Shown here piece after piece: positions 32,199-41,163 of a stretch of 64,000 nt of DNA. The notes under the pieces were generated by a model, which ran no database searches, was not told the DNA's origin, and was given only the letters and a program-made list of their open reading frames with translations. Source of the stretch: Halonatronomonas sp964558325. Its GTDB lineage: Bacteria > Bacillota > Halanaerobiia > Halanaerobiales > Halarsenatibacteraceae. How positions within the stretch are numbered: position 1 is the stretch's first letter; every line of letters starts with the position of its first letter. The stretch spans positions 1 to 64,000 of the forward strand of contig CAZLCX010000007.1 of assembly GCA_964558325.1 (NCBI GenBank), read 5' to 3'. Both the position numbers and the translations under genes were made by a program.

Positions 32199-33380
32199 TT
32201 ATATCTTACGGTAAATTATCGCATAATTTGTAGCTGCACTTCCACCAATATTAAAACTTAAGCCGATCTCAGGATCATTGGCAGCAAGCCCAATTGGATT
32301 ACCATTAAGCTGTCTGGCAGCTAAAGCCGCCATGGAAACCCCTGTTGCTCCAACTGGATGGCCTTTAGCCTTTAAGCCACCAGATAAGTTAACTGGCAGT
32401 TTGCCGTCGGCAGCTGTCCAGCCCTCTTCAATTGCCTTACGTCCCTGGCCATCTTCTGTTAATCCTAAAGTTTCATAGGCAAGGAGTTCGGCAATTGTAA
32501 AGCAGTCATGAATCTCTGCGAAATCAAGGTCATCAACAGTGATTCCAGCCTCTTCATAGGCTGCCTTTACTGCCATCTTGCCGGCTGTGAATTCATAATT
32601 TGAACGCTTGGCCAGCTCTAAAGAATCACTGAAATGGCTTAAAGCCATGATTTCAACAGCTTCATGATTATTTTCTTTGGCTATATCTGTTCTGGTTAAG
32701 ACAACAGCTGCCGCACCATCTGTAATCAGTGAACAGTCATATAGCCTTAAAGGCTCTGCTATAACTGGATTCTTATCATCGGCTAAATCAAGAATCTCCT
32801 GATAATTACAGTCCCAGGGCATCTGGGCATAATCATTGGCAGTTGCATTCTGATGATTTTTAGCAGCTATCATGGCAAAGGTTTCCCTTAATTCTTCATC
32901 AGACAGGTCATAATGGTCCTTATAGCCCTTAGCAAACTCTGCAAAGAGTCCAGGGAAGGTCATGCCTTCTGCACCCTCTGTCGGCCAGTATGAGGCCTTT
33001 GAGAGGGCTTTCATGGCTCCTTTGGTATCAAGACTGGTCATCTTTTCTGCTCCAACGACCAGAGCATAATCGATTGCACCTGAAAGCAGGGCATCCCTGG
33101 CTGCCTGAATCGCTGCTGAACCTGATGCACAGGCATTCTCGACCCTAACTGCTGGAGTATATTTAAGGTCTTCTGAGATTTCAAGGCTATATGGTCCTAG
33201 ATGTTCCTGATTATTAAAACTTCCAGCGCTGTAATTGGCAACAAAAATCCGGCCAATATCTTCTCCACTGACACCAGAACTTTCTAAAGCTTCTTTACCT
33301 GCGTTCTCTAATAACTCATATAATGATTCATCTAAACGGCCAAATGGGGTATGACCTGTTCCTATTATACTTATTGTCAT
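32199..33380 (-). CDS. Thiolase family acyl-CoA acetyltransferase
   Basis: Condenses or cleaves acetoacetyl-CoA or another 3-ketoacyl-CoA. ENACASGSAAIQAARD has the nucleophilic Cys. The catalytic His/Asn region is IHDCFTIAE, and SGGLKAKGHPVGATG carries the GHPxGATG motif. It begins ISIIGTGHTPFG, typical of the SCP2/SCP-x-like thiolase branch rather than classical AtoB. At 393 residues it is full length. Third catabolic gene of the operon, after CoA-transferase and ketoreductase, which supports a short-chain ketoacyl-CoA substrate. Confidence 0.9.
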   Translation of the reverse strand: MTISIIGTGHTPFGRLDESLYELLENAGKEALESSGVSGEDIGRIFVANYSAGSFNNQEHLGPYSLEISEDLKYTPAVRVENACASGSAAIQAARDALLSGAIDYALVVGAEKMTSLDTKGAMKALSKASYWPTEGAEGMTFPGLFAEFAKGYKDHYDLSDEELRETFAMIAAKNHQNATANDYAQMPWDCNYQEILDLADDKNPVIAEPLRLYDCSLITDGAAAVVLTRTDIAKENNHEAVEIMALSHFSDSLELAKRSNYEFTAGKMAVKAAYEEAGITVDDLDFAEIHDCFTIAELLAYETLGLTEDGQGRKAIEEGWTAADGKLPVNLSGGLKAKGHPVGATGVSMAALAARQLNGNPIGLAANDPEIGLSFNIGGSAATNYAIIYRKI

Positions 33381-33406
33381 TTAATATCACCTCTTAAAAA
33401 GATTTT

Positions 33407-34147
33407 TTAACCTAAGACTAAACCGCCGTCAACTGGAAGAACTGCTCCATTAATATAACTGGCATCATCTGAAGCCAGGAATAGATAGGCATTGGCTATA
33501 TCTTCAACCTCGCCAAGTCTTCCAACTGGAGTCTTCTTTTTCATTTTATCTAAAATTTTCTCTGGTACTGCTTCAATCATTTCAGTTTTAGTAAAGCCAG
33601 GAGCTACACAGTTAACTCTAACCCCTTTACCTGCTAATTCTTTGGCCCAGGTCTTGGTTAGACCGATAACGCCAAACTTACTGGCTGCATAATTAGTCTG
33701 GCCAACATTACCATAGAGTCCAACGACTGAAGAGGCATTTAAGATAACTCCGCCATCAGTTTCCATCATCTTCTGGGCTGCAAATTTTGAACAGTTAAAG
33801 ACACCCTTTAGGTTGACATCGATAACTTTATCCCAGGCATCCTCTGACATCTTTGAAAGAAATCCATCAGCTGTGACACCGGCATTATTGATTAGAATAT
33901 CAACTTTGCCAAATTCTTCCACAGTCTTTTCGACCATTGCCTCTGCTGCCTCAGTATCTGAGACATCTACCTGGACAAAAAGTGCCTCACCTTTTTCATT
34001 TAATTCTTTGGCTGTCTTTTCACCTTTTTCAACATCATAATCAGCTACTACAACCTTTGCTCCCTCTTCAATAAAAAGCTCTGCTACCCCTTTACCGATA
34101 CCTGAAGCTCCACCTGTGACGATTGCTACTTTTTCTTTTAATTTCAT
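33407..34147 (-). CDS. Short-chain dehydrogenase: FabG/PhaB-like 3-ketoacyl reductase or 3-hydroxybutyrate dehydrogenase
   Basis: Rossmann-fold SDR. Cofactor loop TGGASGIGKGVAELF, ILINNAGVT, catalytic Ser in NASSVVG, and YAASKFG with the Tyr/Lys pair. At 246 residues it matches FabG. An Asp at the end of beta-2 (VVADYDVEKGEK) favours NAD(H) over NADP(H). Sits between CoA-transferase and thiolase, so the likely reaction is acetoacetyl-CoA to (R)-3-hydroxybutyryl-CoA or free hydroxybutyrate to acetoacetate, rather than fatty-acid synthesis. The exact substrate is inferred. Confidence 0.85.
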   Translation of the reverse strand: MKLKEKVAIVTGGASGIGKGVAELFIEEGAKVVVADYDVEKGEKTAKELNEKGEALFVQVDVSDTEAAEAMVEKTVEEFGKVDILINNAGVTADGFLSKMSEDAWDKVIDVNLKGVFNCSKFAAQKMMETDGGVILNASSVVGLYGNVGQTNYAASKFGVIGLTKTWAKELAGKGVRVNCVAPGFTKTEMIEAVPEKILDKMKKKTPVGRLGEVEDIANAYLFLASDDASYINGAVLPVDGGLVLG

Positions 34148-34170
34148 AATTTCACACTCCCTATTTATAT

Positions 34171-35733
34171 TTAATTAATCTTGAGACCCATTTTTTCTGG
34201 TAAAAATAAGCTGGAATCCATCTCTTTTAAGTCATCTGCAATTGCAGGTTTAAATTCCATCTGTTCTAAAATATCCTTTTCAAGGTCAATTCCAGGTGCT
34301 ATCTCAGTTAAGACAATCCCTCTAGAATTTAACTCAAAGACTGCTCTTTCAGTTATATAGATTATTTCCTGACCTTCTTCAATGGCATATTCTCCACTAA
34401 ATGAAATCTGTTCTACCTCATCTGTAAATTTAATAATCTCGCCTTCCTGCTTAATATCTATCTTACCATCTGTCAGATCAATGTCCAGACCTTTGGCTGT
34501 AAAGGTACCACAGTAAACAACTTTCTCAGCATTCTGGGTAATATTCACAAAGCCTCCAACCCCTGCTATCTTGGGACCAAACCGACTGACATTAACATTA
34601 CCGATCTGATCTACCTGGGCTAAACCGAGGAAAGCTACATCCAGGCCGCCGCCATCATAGAAATCAAACTGGTTGGGCTGATCTAAAATAGCCTCTGGAT
34701 TTGTTGAAGCACCAAAGTTTAAGCCACCGGCTGGGATTCCGCCGATTGGACCAGACTCAACTGTTAATTTCATCTCATCATTAACACCCTCTTCTGAAGC
34801 GACTGAAGCAACTCCCTCTGGCATTCCGATCCCGAGATTAACAATTGCATCTGGGACTAATTCCATAGCTGCCCTTCTGGCAATAATCTTTCTTTCATCA
34901 AGGGGTAATGGTTTTAATGAACCTAATGGTACTTTAACCTCTCCTGTGTAAGCAGGATTATAATCTGTAGCAAAAGACTGATGGTGATTTTCCATATTTT
35001 CAGTTACAACAACATGATCAACTAAAAGTCCGGGTACCTTAACATCTTTAGGATTTAATGACTCATTTTTAGCCACTCTCTCTACCTGGGCAATCACGAT
35101 CCCACCTGAATTTTTAGCAGCCTGAGCCATTGGTAATGTTTCTAAGGTCAGGGCTTCTTTTTCCATGCTGATATTTCCCTTTTCATCGGCTGTTGTTCCC
35201 CGAATAATTGCCACATCTATGGGGAATGGTTTATAGCGAAGATATTCTTCTCCATCAATTTCCATCAGCTCAATTAGATCTTCTGTAGTTTTATCGTTAA
35301 GCTTACCTCCCTGAACCCTTGGATCAGCCAGAGTTTTAAGTCCAACATGGGTTATAGTACCTGGTTTTCCTGCTGCTATATCTCTATATAAATGGGTTAT
35401 AACTCCCTGAGGAAAATTATAGGCTTCTATCTTTTCCTCAATTGCCAGGGTTCCTAGCTTAGGTGATAGCCCCCAGTGGCCACCGACAACTCTCTTAATT
35501 AAACCTTCATAGGCTAAATGGTTCATACCTCTATCTCTGCCATCACCCTGCCCGGCAGCATAAACCAGGGTAATATTTTCCGGTTTACCTTCATCTAAAA
35601 ACCTTTTTTCAAGATTACTTGTAATCTCTTCTGGATGGCCAAATCCGACAAAGCCACCTATTGCTATTGTTGTATTATCTTCAATTAACTGACATGCATC
35701 CTGTACCGAAATAACTTTATTTTTCACAGCCAT
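34171..35733 (-). CDS. Fused acyl-CoA:acetate/3-ketoacid CoA-transferase
   Basis: Both subunits of a family I CoA-transferase in one chain (520 residues). The alpha part opens with KVISVQDACQLIEDNTTIA and the GGFVGFGHPEE loop. The beta part has VNLGIGMPEGVASVASEEG and the catalytic Glu in LTVESGPIGGIP. Resembles YdiF/propionate or acetate CoA-transferases. It activates a short-chain acid with acetyl- or acyl-CoA. It begins the soluble-enzyme part of the sigma-54-linked operon and fits uptake of butyrate, acetoacetate or hydroxybutyrate by the GntP permease. Confidence 0.93.
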   Translation of the reverse strand: MAVKNKVISVQDACQLIEDNTTIAIGGFVGFGHPEEITSNLEKRFLDEGKPENITLVYAAGQGDGRDRGMNHLAYEGLIKRVVGGHWGLSPKLGTLAIEEKIEAYNFPQGVITHLYRDIAAGKPGTITHVGLKTLADPRVQGGKLNDKTTEDLIELMEIDGEEYLRYKPFPIDVAIIRGTTADEKGNISMEKEALTLETLPMAQAAKNSGGIVIAQVERVAKNESLNPKDVKVPGLLVDHVVVTENMENHHQSFATDYNPAYTGEVKVPLGSLKPLPLDERKIIARRAAMELVPDAIVNLGIGMPEGVASVASEEGVNDEMKLTVESGPIGGIPAGGLNFGASTNPEAILDQPNQFDFYDGGGLDVAFLGLAQVDQIGNVNVSRFGPKIAGVGGFVNITQNAEKVVYCGTFTAKGLDIDLTDGKIDIKQEGEIIKFTDEVEQISFSGEYAIEEGQEIIYITERAVFELNSRGIVLTEIAPGIDLEKDILEQMEFKPAIADDLKEMDSSLFLPEKMGLKIN

Positions 35734-35739
35734 TATTTA

Positions 35740-36570
35740 TTACTCTCCTTTGTTAAAATTTCCTGCAAGTTCTTCTAGCTTACCGGCAACTTCATTCAGT
35801 TCGTCACTTGAGGCTGCAGTTTCTTCCATTACCGCCGCCTGGTTATCTGCAATTTCCTGAACCTGTTCTGTTACACCTTTAATTTTATAACTTAATTCTT
35901 CTATTGAATTTAAAATCTCAGTTATCTGTTCTAAAGATTGATCACTTTCTTTAGATAATTTTCTAATTTCATCTGCAACAACTCCAAAACCCCGGCCAGC
36001 TTTTCCGACTCTGGCAGCTTCAATAGCTGCATTAAGGCCAAGGAGATTGGTCTGAGATGCTATTTCTCTGACAAAACCGATTACCTTCTCTATTTCATCC
36101 ATCTCCTCAGTTGAGCGTTCAGCATACTGATTTAATTTATTAACTGAGCTGGAAAGGTCCTGAGCCTGTTCAGCTATATCCTGAGTTGCCTCTTTTAAGT
36201 CTGATGAGCTGGCTGTCAGATGATTGGAAATTTCATTGATTAAGTCCTGCCGTTCAGTATTCTCCCCGGCAAAGACTGAACCGATAACTTTACCTGAGTC
36301 ATCTTTTAATGGGATGGCAATCCCGATATACCTGCAGCCAAATAAGGACTTATCATCGACTCTTTCTGTAATCTTTTGATCCGCTTCCATGGCCCTGACA
36401 ACCAGGGAGCCCGCCTTTAAAGTTTGCTCTGCTTTAACGCCATGGTCAAGTTGATCCCCAGGATAATAGGCCAAATATTTATCTCTATCTGTAACTGCTA
36501 TAGCAATATCTACAGTTACTAACTCACTGATAAAGGGAGCTGCATTGATGAAACTTTCTAAGATATCCAA
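35740..36570 (-). CDS. Soluble methyl-accepting chemotaxis protein
   Basis: 276 residues without membrane segments. The N-terminal ~115 residues form a small sensor domain (IAVTDRDKYLAYYPG, GCRYIGIAIPLKDDSGKVIG; PAS/Cache-like). The C-terminal part is a shortened signalling coiled coil with the conserved hairpin tip, EIASQTNLLGLNAAIEAARV and GRGFGVVADEIRKLS. Start TTG 36570 with AAGGAAG. Located between a permease gene and a CoA-transferase gene, so it may couple chemotaxis to uptake or metabolism of the same organic acid. Such a cytoplasmic receptor would interact with CheA/CheW. Confidence 0.9.
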   Translation of the reverse strand: MDILESFINAAPFISELVTVDIAIAVTDRDKYLAYYPGDQLDHGVKAEQTLKAGSLVVRAMEADQKITERVDDKSLFGCRYIGIAIPLKDDSGKVIGSVFAGENTERQDLINEISNHLTASSSDLKEATQDIAEQAQDLSSSVNKLNQYAERSTEEMDEIEKVIGFVREIASQTNLLGLNAAIEAARVGKAGRGFGVVADEIRKLSKESDQSLEQITEILNSIEELSYKIKGVTEQVQEIADNQAAVMEETAASSDELNEVAGKLEELAGNFNKGE

Positions 36571-36592
36571 AAATAATCTTCCTTTCTAGAAA

Positions 36593-38037
36593 TTAACCAA
36601 TAATTGTTGCTGGAATAACTGCAAGGAGGCCAACAATTACCGGGATAACTAAAGCTACAACAAATATATCTTTATAGGCTTCTTTATGGGTAAGACCTGT
36701 AACTATTAATAAAGTTATGACTGCACCATTATGAGGCAGTACATCTAAACCACCTGAGGCAATTGCTATTAATCTGTGTAATAATTCAGGCTGACCCCCC
36801 ATGGCCAGAAACCTTTCTGACAGGGCTTCCAGGGCTATACTCATACCACCTGAAGCTGAGCCAGTGGCACCAGCTAAGACATTGGTAGAAACTACTCCAA
36901 AGAGATAGGAGTTCCCAAAGGTAACCTCACCTAAGGCATCAACTAATACGTCAAAACCTGAAACTGCTCTAACAACTGAACCAAAACCGACAGCCAGGGC
37001 TGTATTCATAATTGCTGTTAGGGAACCATTGGCACCTTCATTTAAGGTTCCGGCAACATCTTTAATAACTTCAAATCTATTCCAGAGCAGAATAAGGGCA
37101 AGGGCATTACCCCAGAAAAGGGCTGCGTTTATATCCATATCGAAGACATTCAAAAGTACAACAACTGAAACTAAGGGGATGATTGAAAGGGCAACAGAGG
37201 GGAGTCCTTCCTGATCACCTCCACCGAAGTTTTCATCTTCAGCTTCTGTATATCCCTCACCATTTTCCCAGGCCTTTTTAAGTTCTCTCTGAAGATAAGT
37301 ATAGCCGCCAATAAAGATTAATGCTGCTGCAGCTATCCCTAAAAATGGGGCCGCCATGGCATCAGTCCCAAAGAACTCTGTTGGAATAATATTCTGAATC
37401 TGTGGTGAACCAGGGATTGAGGTCATGGTGATTGTAAATGAGCCAAAGGCAATTGAGCCGGCAATGAGCCTCTTTGGAACATCGGCCTCTTTGAAAATAG
37501 CCATGCCCAGTGGATACATTGTAAAGACAACAACAAATAAACTGATCCNNNNNNNNNNNNNNNNNNNNNNNNNNNNNNNNNNNNNNNNNNNNNNNNNNNN
37601 NNNNNNNNNNNNNNNNNNNNNNNNNNNNNNNNNNNNNNNNNNNNNNNNAAAATAGCCATGCCCAGTGGATACATTGTAAAGACAACAACAAATAAACTGA
37701 TCCCGCCATATGTTAGGACCAGACAGGCAACAACTACTGCCAGAATAGCTTTATCTGCTCCTATCTTATCAATTATCCAGTTACCGACAGAAGCGGCGGC
37801 ACCTGTATCTTCCATTATTTTTCCAAAAATTGCTCCCAAAAAGAACATTGGGAAAAAGTCCATTATATAACCTGAAGCACCGCCCATATATGTTTCCATA
37901 AATGCAGACAATAAATCCATTCCACCAAAACCAGCGACGACCATTGAAAAGATTGGAGCTGCGATCAAAATACTTAAACCTTTCATACATGCTACCATGA
38001 TTCCTACTAAACCAATTACAATACCTAATACTGACAT
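36593..38037 (-). CDS. GntP family organic-acid permease, interrupted by a scaffold gap
   Basis: Membrane permease related to gluconate, 3-hydroxybutyrate and short-chain fatty acid carriers. The N-terminal part reads VLGIVIGLVGIMVACMKGLS and ends YPLGMAI at the gap; the C-terminal part resumes at YPLGMAIFKEADVP and continues with LAGATGSASGGMSIALEAL. Removing the 100 Ns plus one copy of a 55-bp duplicate restores a single frame of 429 residues, the normal family length. So the gene is intact in the organism and broken only in the assembly. ATG 38037 has GGAGG 7 nt upstream. First gene of the CoA-transferase operon, preceded by a sigma-54-type promoter. Confidence 0.88.
37494..37703. repeat. 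55-bp direct duplicate flanking the gap (assembly overlap)
   Basis: Bases 37494-37548 and 37649-37703 are identical over 55 bp, immediately left and right of the Ns. This is what unmerged overlapping contig ends look like. Not a biological repeat. Confidence 0.93.
37549..37648. other. Scaffold gap of exactly 100 N
   Basis: 100 consecutive Ns, the conventional placeholder for a gap of unknown size. The true gap is probably negative (a 55-bp overlap). Confidence 0.98.
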
Positions 38038-38091
38038 TTGCAAACCTCCTCGATTTTATAAAGCTTCTTTTAATACTCACCTTTATTAATA

Positions 38092-38107
38092 TGCATATTC
38101 TATGCCA
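38092..38107 (-). promoter_or_regulatory. Sigma-54-type promoter (-24/-12) of the GntP/CoA-transferase operon
   Basis: Minus strand TGGCAT-N5-ATGCA: the invariant GG and GC are 10 bp apart, exactly as in TGGCAC-N5-TTGCA, with 2 mismatches in other positions. It would start transcription near 38081, about 44 nt before the permease ATG. The next upstream gene encodes a sigma-54 activator, which strongly supports the call. Confidence 0.75.
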
Positions 38108-38320
38108 GCCAATGCTTTTTAGCCAAAAAAAATTTAGATTCCTGCCCTGACAACAATCTGCTGCTGTGGTGAATATAATTACTTTATCTTTATATTACTT
38201 TAAATTTTCAAATAATTGTCGCTATTATATACAGATCAGTTTTATATGAGGTATAATTCCATGAATTTCAGGCGATTATGGCTTTATGTAGTTTTTTGAT
38301 ACATCTACTCAAAATTGTAT
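38108..38320. other. Intergenic region upstream of the sigma-54 promoter
   Basis: About 210 bp with no credible reading frame, between the promoter of the permease operon and the terminator of the activator gene. This is where the upstream activating sites for the adjacent sigma-54 activator would be expected. I could not identify a convincing repeated palindrome in it. Confidence 0.5.
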
Positions 38321-38349
38321 AAAAAAACTACACCCTTTCCAGGGTGCAG
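38321..38349 (-). terminator. Intrinsic terminator after the sigma-54 activator gene
   Basis: CTACACCCT (38328-38336) and AGGGTGCAG (38341-38349) form a 9-bp stem with one mismatch and a 4-nt loop. On the minus strand it is followed by seven Ts (38321-38327). Confidence 0.88.
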
Positions 38350-38373
38350 TCAGTTTCAAGCTAATTTTTTTAA

Positions 38374-39843
38374 TTAATCACAATTTATATCATATTTTTC
38401 TAATTTATCATATAAATTTGTCCGATGAATCCCTAATAACCTGGCAGTTTCTGATTTGTTACAGTTAGTTTTAGCCAGGGCCTTCTTAATCGATTCCTTC
38501 TCCAGTCGGGCAATATTCTCCTTAAGGTTTAAGGTATCTCCAAATTCAATCTCTTGATTATTTATCGAGTTTTCAACCTCTGGTCGCTCCTGCTGACTGA
38601 TAATTGTCGGCAGATGTTCTGGTAAAATTATTCTGTCTTCCACAAAATTGATCGTTCTTTCGATTACATTGAATAACTCTCTGATATTACCTGGCCATTC
38701 GTAGGCTTTAAGATATTCAAGGGTTTCCTCTGCAAACTCTAGATCATCAAGTTCAAATTCAGAGATTAAATCTTTAAGTTTTTTCTTAGCCAGTAGGGGG
38801 ATATCGTCTTTTCTATCCTTTAAAGGTGGCAGCTTTAATCTAATAACATTGAGTCTATAATATAGATCTTTTCGGAAATTATTATTTTTTATCTTTGTTT
38901 CAAGATTCTCATTACTGGCCGCTATCACTCTGACATCAAGATCAATTGTCTCTGTGCCGCCAACTCTGGAAAACTCCTTTTCCTGGAGTACCCGGAGAAG
39001 TTTGGCCTGCATCTTCATTGGCAGGCTGCTGATCTCATCCAGGAAAATTGTACCGCCATTGGCCAGCTCAAATTTTCCAGGTTTTCCCTCTTTGCTGGCC
39101 CCTGTAAAGGCCCCTTCTTCATAACCAAAGAGTTCTGATTCCAGGAGATCTGTAGGGATGGCAGCGCAGTTAACTCTAATGAATCTGCCAAATTTCCTGT
39201 AACTTGCCATATGAATTGCATGGGCAAAAAGTTCCTTACCGGTACCAGTCTCGCCATCTAAAAGAACTGCTGAATTATTCTCAGCCGCCCTTTTGGCTAT
39301 CTTTTTTAAATATTTCATTTTTGAATTAACTGTCAGGATATTATCAAAGGAGTATTTAGCCTCCTGGAGCCTCTTTAACTCGCCTTTATGTTTATTTAAT
39401 TTCTCTTCTAAAACTTCCATTCGCTGGGTAAGGGATTTAAGTTCTTTGACATCTTTAAAAAGAACCACACCGACTCCACCGAGGATTGTTTCACCATCAT
39501 CATCAAAGATCGGCAGGCGGTGACAGATCATATCATTACCCTGAATTCGCTGGATATGGCCAATTTCTTTATCACCGGTCTGAGTTATTATATGCATTCT
39601 GGTATTTTCAATCACATCAGCCACAAATTTCCCCTTGACTTCCTCTTCTTTAAAACCGAGAAATTTTTCATAGGCCCGGTTAAACTTGGTAATATAGCCG
39701 TTTTTATCAACCACAACAATTCCTTCATAGGCTTCATTTAGGATTGTATCAAGGGCTTTAAGCTCTGATTTTACAGATTTTAGTCGCATTCTTAATTCAG
39801 CTGGGTCAGTTATTTCTTCTAGAGTGATTTTTGAATTTAACAT
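38374..39843 (-). CDS. PAS-domain sigma-54-dependent transcriptional activator
   Basis: Enhancer-binding protein. The PAS sensor is at ~25-140 (GIVVVDKNGYITKFNRAYEKF). A coiled linker leads to the AAA+ domain with Walker A GETGTGKELFAHAIH, the sigma-54 contact loop GAFTGA and Walker B GGTIFLDEI. The C-terminal Fis-type helix-turn-helix is KKALAKTNCNKSETARLLGI. Length 489 is typical of NtrC-like regulators without a receiver. It ends about 270 bp before a sigma-54-type promoter reading into the permease/CoA-transferase operon, which is its probable target. The PAS ligand is unknown, possibly an acyl-CoA or organic acid. The upstream region has a TATAAT-type -10. Confidence 0.95.
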   Translation of the reverse strand: MLNSKITLEEITDPAELRMRLKSVKSELKALDTILNEAYEGIVVVDKNGYITKFNRAYEKFLGFKEEEVKGKFVADVIENTRMHIITQTGDKEIGHIQRIQGNDMICHRLPIFDDDGETILGGVGVVLFKDVKELKSLTQRMEVLEEKLNKHKGELKRLQEAKYSFDNILTVNSKMKYLKKIAKRAAENNSAVLLDGETGTGKELFAHAIHMASYRKFGRFIRVNCAAIPTDLLESELFGYEEGAFTGASKEGKPGKFELANGGTIFLDEISSLPMKMQAKLLRVLQEKEFSRVGGTETIDLDVRVIAASNENLETKIKNNNFRKDLYYRLNVIRLKLPPLKDRKDDIPLLAKKKLKDLISEFELDDLEFAEETLEYLKAYEWPGNIRELFNVIERTINFVEDRIILPEHLPTIISQQERPEVENSINNQEIEFGDTLNLKENIARLEKESIKKALAKTNCNKSETARLLGIHRTNLYDKLEKYDINCD

Positions 39844-40028
39844 TATATATACCCTGCTCCTTCTTTATTTATCAAATACTTATTACTATTATATCAGATA
39901 TAAAAAAAATTTCAGAAAAAATTTCTTCTTTGCACTACCCCCCTCTTTTAATTTTTATTGAAATAGGGTAGAATTATAGTATTATTAAAAAGTAGAATAT
40001 ATTATTATTAAAATTATGGAAAGGTGTG

Positions 40029-40934
40029 ATGATTCTGGCTAAAGTTACTGGACCTTTATTTTCTATCAATGCAAGTGGTAAGTTTTCGGAATTTGTTAAT
40101 TATGATTGGAATGGCATAAAGGTTGTAAGACCCTATGTTAGTTTTAACCTGAGTAATACTGATAAACAAAAGAAGAACCGAGATCTTTTTGCTGCCGGCA
40201 GTAAGTATTATAAATTATTAACTGAATATGATAGAGAGGCCTGGAATAGACTGGCCGGCCAGGGAATGACTGGCCATAATATTTTGACCAAACTGGCCAA
40301 AAATTCTTTACATGAGACTGGCAATTTTGCTTTGGTCTATGATCTTTATATTGATAATCTCATCCCTGGGAAAGCTAGAATAAATTTTAAGATAACAGCT
40401 GATATAGAATTAAAGTTAACTGTTACAGATATTAATAATAATCAGATCAAGACCTATTCTCTGACTGCCAGCAAAAATGATCTGAATTCTTTTACTATCT
40501 CTGAGTTAAGTCCTGAAACAAAATATAGTTTTATTTTTAAAAACGAAATAGATATTAATAAACCACCTGGAAGTTTAGTTCAGATTAATGATTATACCAG
40601 AGGAGATTATTATATTAATTATGGTCTAGTCTGTGCCGATGGCCGAGGAAAAGATAAACTAATTAAATATAAAGTTGAGCTAGATAAAAATACAATTAAC
40701 AAAAATTACCCTGTTGAACTTAAATATAAAGGGGAGCAAAATTTTAATAAATATCACCTTTATCGGCTTGATAATAATCTCGGTCTAACAGAAGGTTTAA
40801 TCGCTAAGGCTATTCCTCCAAAAATAGAATTTACCGATACTGGGCTGGATGCTCTGAATAAATTACCTGAAATTAAGGGTGATGAAAAATTAATTATAGC
40901 CTATTCAGGTTTATATAAATTTGATAGTTTTTAG
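40029..40934 (+). CDS. Phage-like structural orphan with N-terminal assembly motif and beta-rich tail
   Basis: Not a characterised family. Residues ~1-90 follow a pattern seen in many uncharacterised phage and prophage-like proteins: GPLFSINASGKFSEFVNYD, WNGIKVVRPYV, a run with DKQKKNRDLFAAGSKYYKLL, then DREAWNRLAGQ and GHNILTKLA. The remaining ~200 residues look beta-rich, with fibronectin-like stretches (FTISELSPETKYSFIF) and a final LIIAYSGLYKFDSF. No signal peptide. ATG 40029 or GTG 40026 start behind AAAGG. It is alone: no phage genes nearby. A six-unit 11-bp repeat and a terminator hairpin follow the stop. Possibly a cargo or morons-type remnant. Confidence 0.5.
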   Translation: MILAKVTGPLFSINASGKFSEFVNYDWNGIKVVRPYVSFNLSNTDKQKKNRDLFAAGSKYYKLLTEYDREAWNRLAGQGMTGHNILTKLAKNSLHETGNFALVYDLYIDNLIPGKARINFKITADIELKLTVTDINNNQIKTYSLTASKNDLNSFTISELSPETKYSFIFKNEIDINKPPGSLVQINDYTRGDYYINYGLVCADGRGKDKLIKYKVELDKNTINKNYPVELKYKGEQNFNKYHLYRLDNNLGLTEGLIAKAIPPKIEFTDTGLDALNKLPEIKGDEKLIIAYSGLYKFDSF

Positions 40935-40941
40935 TTGATTT

Positions 40942-41007
40942 CCGGAGCTGTCCCGGAGCATTCCCGGAGGATTCCCGGAGAAAAGCCGGAGCATTGCCGG
41001 AGGATAT
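40942..41007. repeat. Six tandem 11-bp units, CCGGAG + 5 variable bases
   Basis: CCGGAG occurs at 40942, 40953, 40964, 40975, 40986 and 40997: exactly 11-bp spacing six times. The five following bases are CTGTC, CATTC, GATTC, AAAAG, CATTG, GATAT. It starts 8 bases after the stop codon of the preceding gene and is far more GC-rich than its surroundings. It lies outside any convincing gene. Confidence 0.92.
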
Positions 41008-41048
41008 AGATGCTGTCCTTTAAGAATAATAATAGTTTAACTAAATAA

Positions 41049-41086
41049 ATCCTGGCTGGAGCAGTTAGAAATGCTCTGGCCAGGAT
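41049..41086. terminator. Long hairpin between the orphan gene and typA
   Basis: A 15-bp stem including two G-U pairs (41049-41063 with 41072-41086) and an 8-nt loop, followed by a T-rich stretch on the + strand. Serves the convergent genes on both sides. Confidence 0.78.
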
Positions 41087-41163
41087 CTTTAATTTTAAAT
41101 AGGATAATTTAATTAACATGTTTGGAACCTATTATATAATTTATTTTAAGCTGATTAGATAAT

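Noticed and set aside
37362..38080. Several overlapping reading frames across the N gap
   Set aside because: They arise from translating Ns and the duplicated 55 bases. Only the merged GntP frame is real.
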